In this document: one piece after another, positions 6,390 to 14,227 of the stretch
Layout of the letters: each line of letters starts with the position of its first letter
How positions within the stretch are numbered: position 1 is the stretch's first letter
Assembly: GCA_019115425.1 (NCBI GenBank)
Contig: DXDO01000099.1
Location: forward strand, 1-37,027
Origin: Candidatus Agathobaculum merdigallinarum
GTDB taxonomy: Bacteria > Bacillota > Clostridia > Oscillospirales > Butyricicoccaceae
Direction: 5' to 3'
Length of the DNA: 37,027 nucleotides
Notes under the pieces: generated by a model
The model's input: the letters and a program-made list of their open reading frames with translations, nothing else
Database searches by the model: none
What the model was told of the DNA's origin: nothing
Program-made: the position numbers and the translations under genes

Positions 6390-8102
6390 TCAGGCCCGCC
6401 ACTCGGCGAAAATCTGCTCTGCTTCGGTCGCACTGGACACTGCAACCAGCTTATCCGCCAGCTCCTTGCACTCGGCATACGAATGCGCCGCCAGATCTGC
6501 CTTTGCCGCGAGCATCGCCGAAGCCGACATGGAGAGGTTGGTCACACCCAGGCCGCACAGCACAGGCGCCATGCCCGGCGTACCGGCCATTTCACCGCAT
6601 ACGCCGACCTCGATGCCGTTTTCATTCGCTGCCTTGGCAGTCATACCGATCAGGCGCAGCACGCCCGGATGCAGCGGACGATACAGGTAAGAGATCTTTT
6701 CGTTGATGCGGTCAACCGCACAGGAATACTGGATCAGATCGTTTGTACCGATCGAGAAGAAGTCTACCTCCTTGGCCAGCACATCCGCACAGACCGCTGC
6801 CACCGGAATTTCGATCATGATACCGACCTTAACGTCCGGATTGAACGGTACGCCCTCGGCCGTCAGCAGATCCTTCGCCTGCTGCAAAATCTGCTTAGCA
6901 TTGCGGATCTCCTCAATGGACGAAATCATCGGGAACATGATGCGCAGATCGCCAAACTTGGCCGCACGCAGCAGCGCACGCAGCTGAGTCAGGAACAGGT
7001 CGGTTTTGTTCAGGCAGATACGGATTGCACGGTAGCCCAGGAAGGGGTTCTGCTCCTTCTCGAGCTCAAGCGCCGGCACTTCCTTATCGCCGCCGATATC
7101 CAGTGTACGGATAATGACCGGCTTGCCCGCCATCGCCTCGCAGGCCTTCTTGTAAGCGTCGAACTGTTCTTCCTCGCTCGGCAGATCGTCACGATCCATA
7201 AACAGGAACTCTGAACGGAACAAGCCGACGCCTTCGCCGCCCAGCTCCGCGACGCGCACCGCGTCGTCCGGCTTGCCGATGTTGCCTTCGATCACGATCC
7301 GGCGGCCATCGCTCGTCGCACCCGCACGGTCCTTAAACTGCGCGAGCATCGCCTTGCGCTCGTCCTCCGCCTTTTTCTTCTCCTCAAACTGCGCAAGCGT
7401 CTCTGCATCCGGATCTGCAATGACTTCGCCGGCCACGCCGTCCAGCAAAAGATCGGTGCCGTCCTCAATGCCATCCACCTTATCTCCCGCGCCGGCAACC
7501 GCCGGAATGCCCATGGAACGCGCCATAATTGCCGAATGGCTGGTGCGTCCGCCAATGCGCGTGATAAAGCCGACGACCGGCTTGGTGCCGATCTTCGCCG
7601 TATCGGACGGGGTCAGGTCGTTTGCAATAATGATGCAGGGCTCGGTGATCAGATCGATCGCGTTGTCCGCAATGCCTTTGAGGTTTTTCAGCACGCGCTG
7701 CGAAATATCGCCAATATCGGCGGCGCGCGCCTGCATGTATTCGTCATCCATAGCGCGGAACATCGCTTGGAAATTTTCACAGTTGACAAAGCACGCGTAT
7801 TCCGCACAAACCATTTCGTCCGCAACCAGATTGGTCATGCCCTCTACAAAGTCCGGATCGTCCAGCATGAGCAGATGCGCGTCAAAAATTTCCGCTTCCG
7901 ATGCACCGATGTTTTTTTCCGCCTCGTCGCGCAGCGCCTGGATCTGATTCTTGGCTTTTTCCACCGCGTCCAGCACACGCTGCTGTTCTGCTGCGACGTC
8001 GGTAATTGTATTTTTCACAACCGTCAGGTCGGCTTCTTTAATTACCAGCGCTTTCGCATGCGCAAGGCCCTCGGAAACACCAATTGCTTTAAATTTAACC
8101 AT
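6390..8102 (-). CDS. ptsI: PTS enzyme I (phosphoenolpyruvate-protein phosphotransferase)
   Basis: The 570-residue protein is a complete enzyme I, the cytosolic enzyme that takes phosphate from phosphoenolpyruvate and passes it to HPr for sugar uptake. It has the N-terminal HPr-binding helical domain, the swivelling phospho-His domain with GGRTSHSAIMARSMG (His189, the same number as in E. coli), and the PEP-binding TIM barrel with LFRSEFLFMDRD, GTNDLIQY and GVCGEMAG. The start ATG 8102 has GAGGGAGA five bases upstream. Unlike many Bacillota, ptsH is not adjacent, so the gene stands as a single unit with its own promoter. A strong SD-like AAGGAGG with a short overlapping ORF lies in its 5' leader (see findings). 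Confidence 0.97.
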   Translation of the reverse strand: MVKFKAIGVSEGLAHAKALVIKEADLTVVKNTITDVAAEQQRVLDAVEKAKNQIQALRDEAEKNIGASEAEIFDAHLLMLDDPDFVEGMTNLVADEMVCAEYACFVNCENFQAMFRAMDDEYMQARAADIGDISQRVLKNLKGIADNAIDLITEPCIIIANDLTPSDTAKIGTKPVVGFITRIGGRTSHSAIMARSMGIPAVAGAGDKVDGIEDGTDLLLDGVAGEVIADPDAETLAQFEEKKKAEDERKAMLAQFKDRAGATSDGRRIVIEGNIGKPDDAVRVAELGGEGVGLFRSEFLFMDRDDLPSEEEQFDAYKKACEAMAGKPVIIRTLDIGGDKEVPALELEKEQNPFLGYRAIRICLNKTDLFLTQLRALLRAAKFGDLRIMFPMISSIEEIRNAKQILQQAKDLLTAEGVPFNPDVKVGIMIEIPVAAVCADVLAKEVDFFSIGTNDLIQYSCAVDRINEKISYLYRPLHPGVLRLIGMTAKAANENGIEVGVCGEMAGTPGMAPVLCGLGVTNLSMSASAMLAAKADLAAHSYAECKELADKLVAVSSATEAEQIFAEWRA

Positions 8103-8164
8103 TTGTATCTCCCTCTCACTTCTTGTATTTCTTCTACAAAATCCAAGCTGTTTTCCTCCTTAAT

Positions 8165-8193
8165 ATCGTACAATATTTCTCGGCTTGCGTCAA
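8165..8193 (-). promoter_or_regulatory. ptsI promoter
   Basis: On the minus strand TTGACG (8188-8193), a 17-base spacer and TACGAT (8165-8170). The leader would be about 55 bases long. No CRE-like operator was recognised. Confidence 0.6.
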
Positions 8194-8263
8194 GTGCAAG
8201 AAGCAATTTTCAAAAAAGTTGAGGATTTTGAAAAATTCCATGACTTGTCCCGACATTTTCTGC

Positions 8264-8269
8264 TATACT
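8264..8269 (+). promoter_or_regulatory. Extended -10 of the DUF1015 gene
   Basis: TGC-TATACT (8261-8269), 40 bases before the DUF1015 start. The -35 is poor. It diverges from the ptsI promoter about 70 bases away. Confidence 0.5.
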
Positions 8270-8309
8270 GAAAGAAATCCAGTCACTCATTGAAGGAGGA
8301 ACGACAAAC

Positions 8310-9620
8310 ATGGCAAATCGCTGCACACACATCCCTGAAATCATGCTGCCCCGCGAGAGCACGGATCTTTCCAAGTGGGCGGTCATTGCATGTGACCAAT
8401 ACACTTCCCAGCCCGAATACTGGGCGGAGACCGACCGCATCGTCGGCGGCGCGCCGTCCACGCTGCGCCTGACGCTGCCCGAAGTCTATCTGGAGGACGC
8501 CGACGTGCAAGCGCGTACGGAAAAAATCCACGAGACCATGCGCCAGTACATAGCCGACGATACCTTGCGCACACTCCCTGCCGGCGTCGTGCTGACTGAA
8601 CGCTGGTCGGGCGGCACTTGCCCGCGCCGCGGCATTGTGCTTGCGGTCGATCTGGAGGCCTACGAATACACCCCCGGTTCCGCATCCCTTATTCGGCCCA
8701 CGGAAAAAACCGTTGTCGAACGCATCCCTCCACGCCTGAAGGTGCGCGAGGGCGCGTGCCTGGAACTGCCGCACATTATGATCCTGATCGACGATCCGGA
8801 CCGCAGCATCATCGAACCGCTGTTTGAGAAAACGGATTCGCTTGAAAAGCTGTATGACACCGACCTGATGCAGAACGGCGGCCATATCACCGGCTGGTTC
8901 ATCCCCAAGGGTGCGGAAACCGACGCGATCGAAGCCGGCTTGGAAGCCCTGTGCGACCGTGAGACCTTCAACAAAAAGTACGGCTGCACGGATGCGCAGG
9001 CGCTTCTCCCCTACGCTGTCGGCGACGGCAACCATTCCATGGCGACCGCCAAGGCTTATTGGGAGGAGGTTAAGCAGGGACTATCCGCAGAGGAGCAGGC
9101 AAACCATCCCGCTCGATTTGTATTGGTTGAAGTGGTCAATATTCACGATGAAAGCCTGATCATCGAGCCGATCCACCGCGTGCTGTTCGACGTGGAAACG
9201 GACGATCTGCTGAGCGGCTTGACCGCCTTTTATGAAGCGCAGGGCTGCAAGGCATATGTGGCGGATCAAGCGCCGAACCGCGCAGGCGCACACTGCTATC
9301 CGTTCTATTCGGCTGAAAAATCCGGTGTTTTTGTTGTCGAGAACCCGAAATGGTCTATTCCGGTCGCCACCATGCAGACCGGTCTGGATGCTTATTTAGA
9401 CCAGCACAGTACAGCCAGGATCGACTATATCCATGGTGTGGATGTTGCGCAATCCTTGGGGAAAAAGCCGGGTAATATCGGCTTTATCCTGCCCGACATT
9501 GCCAAGAACGACCTGTTCCGCGGTGTGGTCTTTGACGGTGTGCTGCCCCGCAAAACCTTCTCCATGGGCGAAGCGCACGAAAAGCGCTACTATATGGAAG
9601 CCAAAATGATCGTAAAATAA
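8310..9620 (+). CDS. DUF1015 family protein
   Basis: The 436-residue protein matches DUF1015 over its whole length: an N-terminal WAVIACDQYTSQPEYW segment, LPHIMILIDDPD in the middle, and the conserved AVGDGNHSMATAK motif (about residues 234-246) whose Asp, Asn and His suggest a nucleotide- or metal-binding site. The family is widespread in Bacteroidota and Bacillota and often lies near serine or phosphoserine metabolism genes, but no reaction is established. The start ATG 8310 is supported by GAAGGAGG nine bases upstream. The gene ends one base before the stop of the opposing gene. Its terminator hairpin lies inside that gene. Confidence 0.9.
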   Translation: MANRCTHIPEIMLPRESTDLSKWAVIACDQYTSQPEYWAETDRIVGGAPSTLRLTLPEVYLEDADVQARTEKIHETMRQYIADDTLRTLPAGVVLTERWSGGTCPRRGIVLAVDLEAYEYTPGSASLIRPTEKTVVERIPPRLKVREGACLELPHIMILIDDPDRSIIEPLFEKTDSLEKLYDTDLMQNGGHITGWFIPKGAETDAIEAGLEALCDRETFNKKYGCTDAQALLPYAVGDGNHSMATAKAYWEEVKQGLSAEEQANHPARFVLVEVVNIHDESLIIEPIHRVLFDVETDDLLSGLTAFYEAQGCKAYVADQAPNRAGAHCYPFYSAEKSGVFVVENPKWSIPVATMQTGLDAYLDQHSTARIDYIHGVDVAQSLGKKPGNIGFILPDIAKNDLFRGVVFDGVLPRKTFSMGEAHEKRYYMEAKMIVK

Positions 9621-9621
9621 G

Positions 9622-10203
9622 TTATCCTTCGGACGGGGACGCGGCTTTATCGGCCGTGTCCTTTTTCGTCCAACGCAGCACTGCGCTCCCCTTCTCCACC
9701 GTGCAGAGCACAAAGGCGGGGGCCAGCGCAAACGGCCGGGCGGGATCAAAGGGACAGCGCAGCACCAGTTCGGAACCGTCAATCTCTATTTGCACCGTAC
9801 CGCTGCTAAGCAGATTGTCGAGCACTTCGTCTCCCGTCCATATGGGAGGAGGCGCAGCATTTTTGATTGATTCCGGTCTTTCTTCTTCAGAATGCCTTAT
9901 GGGAGACGGCGGCCTGTCCTGCCGCGGGCTGTCCGACAGGTAAAACCGTTTTGGCGGCGTCTGCGCGCATCCCGCTGCCTTCAGCGTCTCCCGCGAAAGA
10001 TGCCGTTCCAGCCGCAGCCTGCCGTTTATGGGTTCAGGCAGGCCGACAAGCAGCGGTCCCCCACCGGTTTCCCCGTAACAGCGCAGCAGCGCGGGGCCGT
10101 CTGCCGGACAGGCGCAGTCCAATTTGACCTGCACACCATAGGCATCCGGCAGCCAGGAAATCTTCCCCACCGGTTGCTCCGAAAAGTACACCTCCGCCTG
10201 CAC
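9622..10203 (-). CDS. Unrecognised protein, probably two-domain
   Basis: I do not recognise this protein. The track start (10347) runs through a terminator and part of mazF, so the real start is near GTG 10203 (GGGAGGG seven bases before) or ATG 10209 (too close to that SD). The product of about 193 residues begins QAEVYFSEQPVGKISW. Its first 90 residues look like a compact beta domain that includes LLRCYGETGGGPLLVGLPEP and LERHLSRETL, a pattern I have seen in hypothetical proteins of Oscillospirales. A polar proline-rich linker follows (about 100-130), then a short C-terminal beta domain. It has no signal peptide or membrane segment. It lies directly after the mazF terminator. Confidence 0.65.
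   Translation of the reverse strand: MQAEVYFSEQPVGKISWLPDAYGVQVKLDCACPADGPALLRCYGETGGGPLLVGLPEPINGRLRLERHLSRETLKAAGCAQTPPKRFYLSDSPRQDRPPSPIRHSEEERPESIKNAAPPPIWTGDEVLDNLLSSGTVQIEIDGSELVLRCPFDPARPFALAPAFVLCTVEKGSAVLRWTKKDTADKAASPSEG
9637..9666 (+). terminator. Terminator of the DUF1015 gene, inside the opposing CDS
   Basis: GGACGCGGC (9637-9645), a 7-base loop, and GCCGTGTCC (9653-9661) with one G-U pair in the plus-strand RNA, followed by TTTTT. On the minus strand the same position is an A-C mismatch. It overlaps the last codons of the unknown gene on the minus strand. Confidence 0.75.
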
Positions 10204-10217
10204 AGCCATCCCTCCCC

Positions 10218-10254
10218 AAAAACGAAGCGCGTATCCAATAAAGGATACGCGCTT
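10218..10254 (-). terminator. Terminator of the nnrD-alr-mazF operon
   Basis: A perfect 12-bp inverted repeat (10225-10236 and 10243-10254, loop AATAAA). On the minus strand it is followed by CGTTTTTGGGG. It ends only about 15 bases before the start of the next gene on the same strand. Confidence 0.8.
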
Positions 10255-10273
10255 TTTGATGACAATATGACGT

Positions 10274-10636
10274 TCAGCCCTGTACAGATCCCAAACCGAA
10301 GCTGACGGCCAGCGCCTCGTCCACATGACGCATCGCATTCTCGTCAAGCGAACCCATCTTCTCCCGCAGACGCCGTTTATCCAGCGTGCGGATCTGCTCG
10401 GTCAGGATGATAGAATCCTTGGTCAAACCGTAGTTCGGCGCGCCGAGCGTAATATGGGTCGGCATTTTTGCTTTATTGACCTGCGATGTAATGGCGGCGG
10501 CGATCACTGTCGGGCTGTAACGGTTACCGACGTTGTTCTGCACGATCAGCACGGGACGGATACCGCCCTGCTCACTGCCAACCACTGGGCTGAGATCGGC
10601 GTAGTAAATATCTCCCCGTTTGATGCTGGTATCCAC
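10274..10636 (-). CDS. mazF: MazF/PemK-family mRNA endoribonuclease toxin (EndoA/NdoA-like)
   Basis: The 120-residue protein is a full-length MazF of the EndoA/NdoA type: [32 protein letters not shown], and AAITSQ with the catalytic Arg/Thr pair of the family. EndoA cuts mRNA at specific short motifs to arrest growth. The start is GTG 10636 (GTG GAT ACC AGC), with GGAG eleven bases upstream. The position after alr matches B. subtilis alr-ndoAI-ndoA, but the 155 bases between alr and this gene hold no CopG-like antitoxin ORF. The cognate antitoxin is therefore absent from its usual place. A 7-bp hairpin (10663-10681) lies just upstream. Confidence 0.93.
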   Translation of the reverse strand: MDTSIKRGDIYYADLSPVVGSEQGGIRPVLIVQNNVGNRYSPTVIAAAITSQVNKAKMPTHITLGAPNYGLTKDSIILTEQIRTLDKRRLREKMGSLDENAMRHVDEALAVSFGLGSVQG

Positions 10637-10791
10637 TTTGGTTCACACTCCGATGAAATAGATTTGCGGTTTGTCCGCAAACCTATTTTCCCCACGCCGC
10701 CAGAAAATATAACAGCGGTATAAAAAATATGCCGGCGCGGGAATGCGAGGATTTCTCCCCGCTTCATCCTATGCCGGCAGAGAAACGATTG

Positions 10792-11913
10792 TCATTCAAT
10801 GTAAAAACGGGGCACGCGGCGGCTCACAGCACATATCACCTCATAGGAGATCGTATCCGCCGCTGCGGCCACATCCTCGGCGGTCCAGATTTCCGGCCCG
10901 AATACCGTTACCTCGTCGCCGCGGCACAGTTGCACGTCATCCGGCACCCGTGCCATGCACATATCCATGCAGATGCGTCCGAGTACGGGCGTTTTTCTTC
11001 CGCCAAGCACCACATGGGCCCTTCCCGATCCGGCTCGAAGATAACCGTCCGCATAGCCCATGGAGATCACTGCCACACGAGTCGGCTCGTCCGTCTCGAA
11101 GGTGCGGCCGTAGCTGACCGTGGTATGCGCCGGAATATCACGCACCTGCACCACGCGTGCCTTGACGGTCATCGCGGGCCTCAAATCGAGCGCAGGCGGA
11201 ACAGACGCATCCGGGCGGCAGCCGTACAGAATGATGCCTGCGCGAGTCATGGTGCAGTGCATGTTCTCATAATGCTGGATGCCGCCGCTGTTAGCACAGT
11301 GGCGCAGCGGCAAATCAAGTCCGGCCTTCCGCAGGCCTTCACATATGTCCGCAAAGCGCTGATACTGCAGCTCGGTATACGCTTTGCCGACCGGCACGTC
11401 AGACACTGCAAAATGCGTGAAAATCCCCTCGGAGCGCAGTCCCGGCAGCGCCGCGCAGTCCAGAATATCCCGCACAGTCTGCGCATATGCCCACGACGGG
11501 AATCCCAGCCGCGTCATGCCGGTATCCAGCTTATAATGTACCGTGATCGCTTCGCCGGTACGAACCGCGGCCTCGCTCAGAAGCCGCGCGGTCTCGCTAT
11601 CATAAACCGGCGCGGTGATGCGATAGCGGGCAATATCGTCCATATCCGCCGCGTCCACATAGCCAAGGATCAGGATCGGCTTTGTGATCCCATTCTCGCG
11701 CAATTCGACCGCTTCCGGAACGGTTGCGGCTGCAAAATACGGCGCGCCGATTGCCTGCAGGCGCGCCGCCACCGGCACGGCTCCATGCCCGTATGCGTCC
11801 GCCTTGACCACGCACAGCACGGGCGCTTTGGCATGCGCGCAGATTGCGCGGTAGTTGTGTTCGATCGCACCCAGATCGATTTCCGCCCAGGTGCGGTGTT
11901 TGCTCGGTTGCAT
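10792..11913 (-). CDS. alr: Alanine racemase
   Basis: This PLP enzyme interconverts L- and D-alanine to supply D-Ala for peptidoglycan and, in spore formers, to control germination. The 373-residue protein has the PLP lysine in VVKADAYGHG (Lys37), the N-terminal TIM barrel, the second catalytic base Tyr268 in VSYGRTF, and GRICMDMCM in the C-terminal barrel. Length and motifs are normal for the family. The start ATG 11913 lies 19 bases after the lipoprotein gene. It belongs to an operon with nnrD and the lipoprotein, the same order of functions as in B. subtilis acpS-ydcC-alr-ndoA. Confidence 0.97.
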   Translation of the reverse strand: MQPSKHRTWAEIDLGAIEHNYRAICAHAKAPVLCVVKADAYGHGAVPVAARLQAIGAPYFAAATVPEAVELRENGITKPILILGYVDAADMDDIARYRITAPVYDSETARLLSEAAVRTGEAITVHYKLDTGMTRLGFPSWAYAQTVRDILDCAALPGLRSEGIFTHFAVSDVPVGKAYTELQYQRFADICEGLRKAGLDLPLRHCANSGGIQHYENMHCTMTRAGIILYGCRPDASVPPALDLRPAMTVKARVVQVRDIPAHTTVSYGRTFETDEPTRVAVISMGYADGYLRAGSGRAHVVLGGRKTPVLGRICMDMCMARVPDDVQLCRGDEVTVFGPEIWTAEDVAAAADTISYEVICAVSRRVPRFYIE

Positions 11914-11932
11914 GTTTCATTCATCCCCAAAT

Positions 11933-12511
11933 TTATATTTCCTGATATGCTGTCACCTGAATGGTCAGCACGCGTTCACCATCCGCATACAGCTCGGCGC
12001 AAACCGGCTGCAGGCCCTGCTCGGTCAGCCATACCTGTTTTTCGATTCGTCCGTCCTCGCTGTCCTGCTCATATTTCAGCACGGTCAGATCCGTACCCGA
12101 CACATTCTCGCTCCAGATCTGCGCCGGCTCGCCCGTTCGCAGATCGTCCAGCAGGCAGAACATCGCGTCCGCTGGGGTCAGGCCAGTGCGCTGCGGCATT
12201 GCATCATCCAGCGAAAGACCGTCGTACTGCAGGGTAAACGATGCACTGTCCCCTCCTGCAATCGTGCCGCCGATGCCTGCAAGCGATTCCGGCGCGGTGA
12301 TCGCGAAGGAATCGACATCCTCTTTATGATATTCATAATCGATTTCATATTCCAAAACCGATTCATCCAGATCGGTCGAAATTTTCAAGTGCGCATCAAA
12401 GCCGGCGAGCGCATCAAAATGCGCGCGTACGCTTTCGGCATCCGCGCCCGCACCGCCGCAGCCCGAGAGCACAGCCGCGAGCAGCAGTATCAACCACCAA
12501 ATTCGCTTCAG
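11933..12511 (-). CDS. YdcC-position lipoprotein, probable CTG start
   Basis: The track begins at TTG 12493 and gives a clipped signal. Extending in frame to CTG 12511 gives MKRIWWLILLLAAVLSGC, a textbook lipoprotein signal with lipobox LSGC (Cys18). The CTG is seven bases after GGGAG and one base after the nnrD stop, which suggests translational coupling. The mature protein of about 175 residues is acidic and beta-rich (YEIDYEYH, then LKYEQDSEDGRIEKQVWLTE, then LQPVCAELYADGERVL), resembling the LolA/YdcC outer-leaflet lipoproteins found beside alr in Bacillota. The homology is inferred from position and pattern. Its function is unknown. Confidence 0.8.
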   Translation of the reverse strand: MKRIWWLILLLAAVLSGCGGAGADAESVRAHFDALAGFDAHLKISTDLDESVLEYEIDYEYHKEDVDSFAITAPESLAGIGGTIAGGDSASFTLQYDGLSLDDAMPQRTGLTPADAMFCLLDDLRTGEPAQIWSENVSGTDLTVLKYEQDSEDGRIEKQVWLTEQGLQPVCAELYADGERVLTIQVTAYQEI

Positions 12512-12512
12512 A

Positions 12513-13379
12513 TCACCACTCCCTTGTGTTGTATCGCTTGAGCAGCGCGGGCAGCAGCCGCAGCATATCGCTTGGCGTCATACCGTATTCGCTCAAGGCA
12601 TTCGCCGCAAGGTCACCCGCTCTTCCATGCAGCCATGCGGCAGCACAGGCTGCCTGCACCGCTGGGATGCCCTGCCCGCAAAGCGATACCAGCATGCCTG
12701 CCAGCACGTCTCCGCTGCCGCCCTTGGCCATACCAGGGTTTCCCGAGTGGTTGCGGTACAGCGCTCCGTCCGGCGAGGCGATCAATGTACGGTGTCCCTT
12801 ATAGAACACAATGCAGTGATGCCTGCGTGCAAACAATGTCAGTTCAGCCGGACTTGCGTTTTCAATACCGGACAGCCGCGCAAACTCCCCTGCATGCGGC
12901 GTCAGGATCACCGGCATTGCCGCCTGCTGCAATATATCTTTATGCGCGGAAAGCGCGTTTATGCCATCTGCATCCAGTACGATCTGGCATTTCGCCTGTC
13001 GGATCAGCGTGAGTACGATCTCAGCGACCGCGTAGGAACGGCCCAATCCGCAGCCGATCAGCAGCGCGTCCGCGCGTTCCGCAAGCGCGAGCAGCGCGGG
13101 CAGTGCCTCTTGTGAAAACATCCCGTCCGCACCGCACGGCAGCGGACGCACCACCGGCTCGCTCAGCTTGACCGCTAAAACCGGCCACGCCTTCTCCGGC
13201 GTCGCAAGCGTCACCACTCCGCTGCCCATGCACACCGCTCCTTGTGCTGCGAAGTACGCCGCGCCCGTATATCCCGCTGAACCGCATACACACAGCACAC
13301 GGCCGAATGCATTTTTGTTCGCATCCGGATCGCGCGGCGGCAAAATCCCGTCTACAAAATCCTGATCGATTTCTGTCAT
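12513..13379 (-). CDS. nnrD: ADP-dependent NAD(P)H-hydrate dehydratase
   Basis: This enzyme repairs hydrated NADH/NADPH using ADP (or ATP). The ribokinase-like YjeF C-terminal domain is complete: NAFGRVLCVCGSAGYTGAA near the start, VLDADGINAL, TPHAGEFARL, FYKGHRTLI, and the nucleotide-binding NPGMAKGGSGDVLAGM. The epimerase half (YjeF_N, NnrE) is missing, so this is a stand-alone dehydratase of 288 residues. I chose ATG 13379 over the track's 13400, because AAAGGA lies seven bases upstream of it. It is the first gene of the operon with the lipoprotein, alr and mazF. acpS, which often lies here, is not present in the window. Confidence 0.95.
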   Translation of the reverse strand: MTEIDQDFVDGILPPRDPDANKNAFGRVLCVCGSAGYTGAAYFAAQGAVCMGSGVVTLATPEKAWPVLAVKLSEPVVRPLPCGADGMFSQEALPALLALAERADALLIGCGLGRSYAVAEIVLTLIRQAKCQIVLDADGINALSAHKDILQQAAMPVILTPHAGEFARLSGIENASPAELTLFARRHHCIVFYKGHRTLIASPDGALYRNHSGNPGMAKGGSGDVLAGMLVSLCGQGIPAVQAACAAAWLHGRAGDLAANALSEYGMTPSDMLRLLPALLKRYNTREW

Positions 13380-13432
13380 GGCATGATCCTTTCCCTGCAT
13401 CCTGCGCCAGCGGCTGTTTTTTTGCTAGGTAC

Positions 13433-13461
13433 AGCATAGCATTTCCATCCGCTGCCGTCAA
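13433..13461 (-). promoter_or_regulatory. Promoter of the nnrD-lipoprotein-alr-mazF operon
   Basis: On the minus strand TTGACG (13456-13461), a 17-base spacer and TATGCT (13433-13438), about 54 bases before the nnrD start. Confidence 0.65.
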
Positions 13462-13516
13462 GCAGCCGTGTCCGTCGGTCCCGCGCATGAATAAACTGAA
13501 CCGAGGAGGTGATGAT

Positions 13517-14089
13517 TTGGCGATCCGAATTTTCATCGACCAGGGGCATAATCCTACTGGCCCCAACACTGGCGCAGAGGGCAATGGTCTGCGCGAGCAG
13601 GACGTTAACTATATTGTCGGCGTGTATTTGGCGGATATGCTGCGCGCCGATCCTCGGTTCGAGGTGCGGCTGAGCCGCAACTCCCCTACGGAAATACTCG
13701 GCACAAGCAATGCCACGAGCCTTGCCGCGCGCGTCCGCATGGCGAACAGCTGGCCCGCGGACTACTTTATCAGTATCCACTGCAACTCAAACGTCAACCC
13801 CGCCATCAACGGCAGCGAGGTTTATGTATATCAGCAGAATACGCAGTCTTACTGGCTCGCCCAGCATGTGCTCAACGGCATTGTCGCCCGAATGGGCACC
13901 AAGGATAACGGCGTCCGGCTCAATCCAAGCCTGTATGTGCTGCGTCGCACCAGCATGCCTGCCATTCTGGTCGAGCTGGCGTATTTGAGCAACGCGGCCG
14001 ACGCACAAAAACTACGCGACGATCCATACGGCTTTGCACAGGGTATTTATAATGGGCTGCTCAGCTATTTCGGCTTTTCCATGGTATAG
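13517..14089 (+). CDS. N-acetylmuramoyl-L-alanine amidase (Amidase_3), no signal peptide
   Basis: This zinc amidase cuts the bond between N-acetylmuramic acid and L-alanine in peptidoglycan. The 190-residue protein is a bare Amidase_3 domain: IDQGHNP (zinc His), GLREQDVN (zinc Glu), FISIHCNSN (zinc His) and ILVELAYLSN (catalytic Glu). The start is TTG 13517, seven bases after AGGAGG. The track's earlier start lies in the nnrD promoter region. There is no signal peptide or cell-wall-binding domain. In this it resembles the sporulation amidase CwlC, which is made in the mother cell and acts at lysis; that role is inference. Confidence 0.92.
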   Translation: MAIRIFIDQGHNPTGPNTGAEGNGLREQDVNYIVGVYLADMLRADPRFEVRLSRNSPTEILGTSNATSLAARVRMANSWPADYFISIHCNSNVNPAINGSEVYVYQQNTQSYWLAQHVLNGIVARMGTKDNGVRLNPSLYVLRRTSMPAILVELAYLSNAADAQKLRDDPYGFAQGIYNGLLSYFGFSMV

Positions 14090-14188
14090 TCCGATTGTTC
14101 CCGCTCTTTGATAAACCAGACTGCTTCTGCGGCCTTATTTTCTATCATTCTGCGCAGCGGCCGCACAGCAGCCGCTATGGGCAGCATA

Positions 14189-14216
14189 AAAGGTCTTGCC
14201 AGATGGCAAGACCTTT
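14189..14216. terminator. Bidirectional terminator between the amidase and SDR genes
   Basis: A 13-bp inverted repeat, AAAGGTCTTGCCA/TGGCAAGACCTTT, separated by two bases, with T-rich tails on both strands (TTTCTG and TTTTATG). It serves two convergent genes. The 100 bases before it hold nothing recognisable. Confidence 0.85.
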
Positions 14217-14227
14217 CTGTTGCGCGC

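Noticed and set aside
10663-10681. Hairpin upstream of mazF as a terminator
   Set aside because: The 7-bp stem has no T-run on the minus strand. It may be regulatory but does not support a terminator call.
10546-10767. Candidate antitoxin ORF upstream of mazF
   Set aside because: It overlaps mazF in another frame and has no ribbon-helix-helix or MazE-like pattern.
10729-12237. 502-codon plus-strand ORF over alr
   Set aside because: An antisense shadow of alr and the lipoprotein gene, which have clear motifs and starts on the minus strand.
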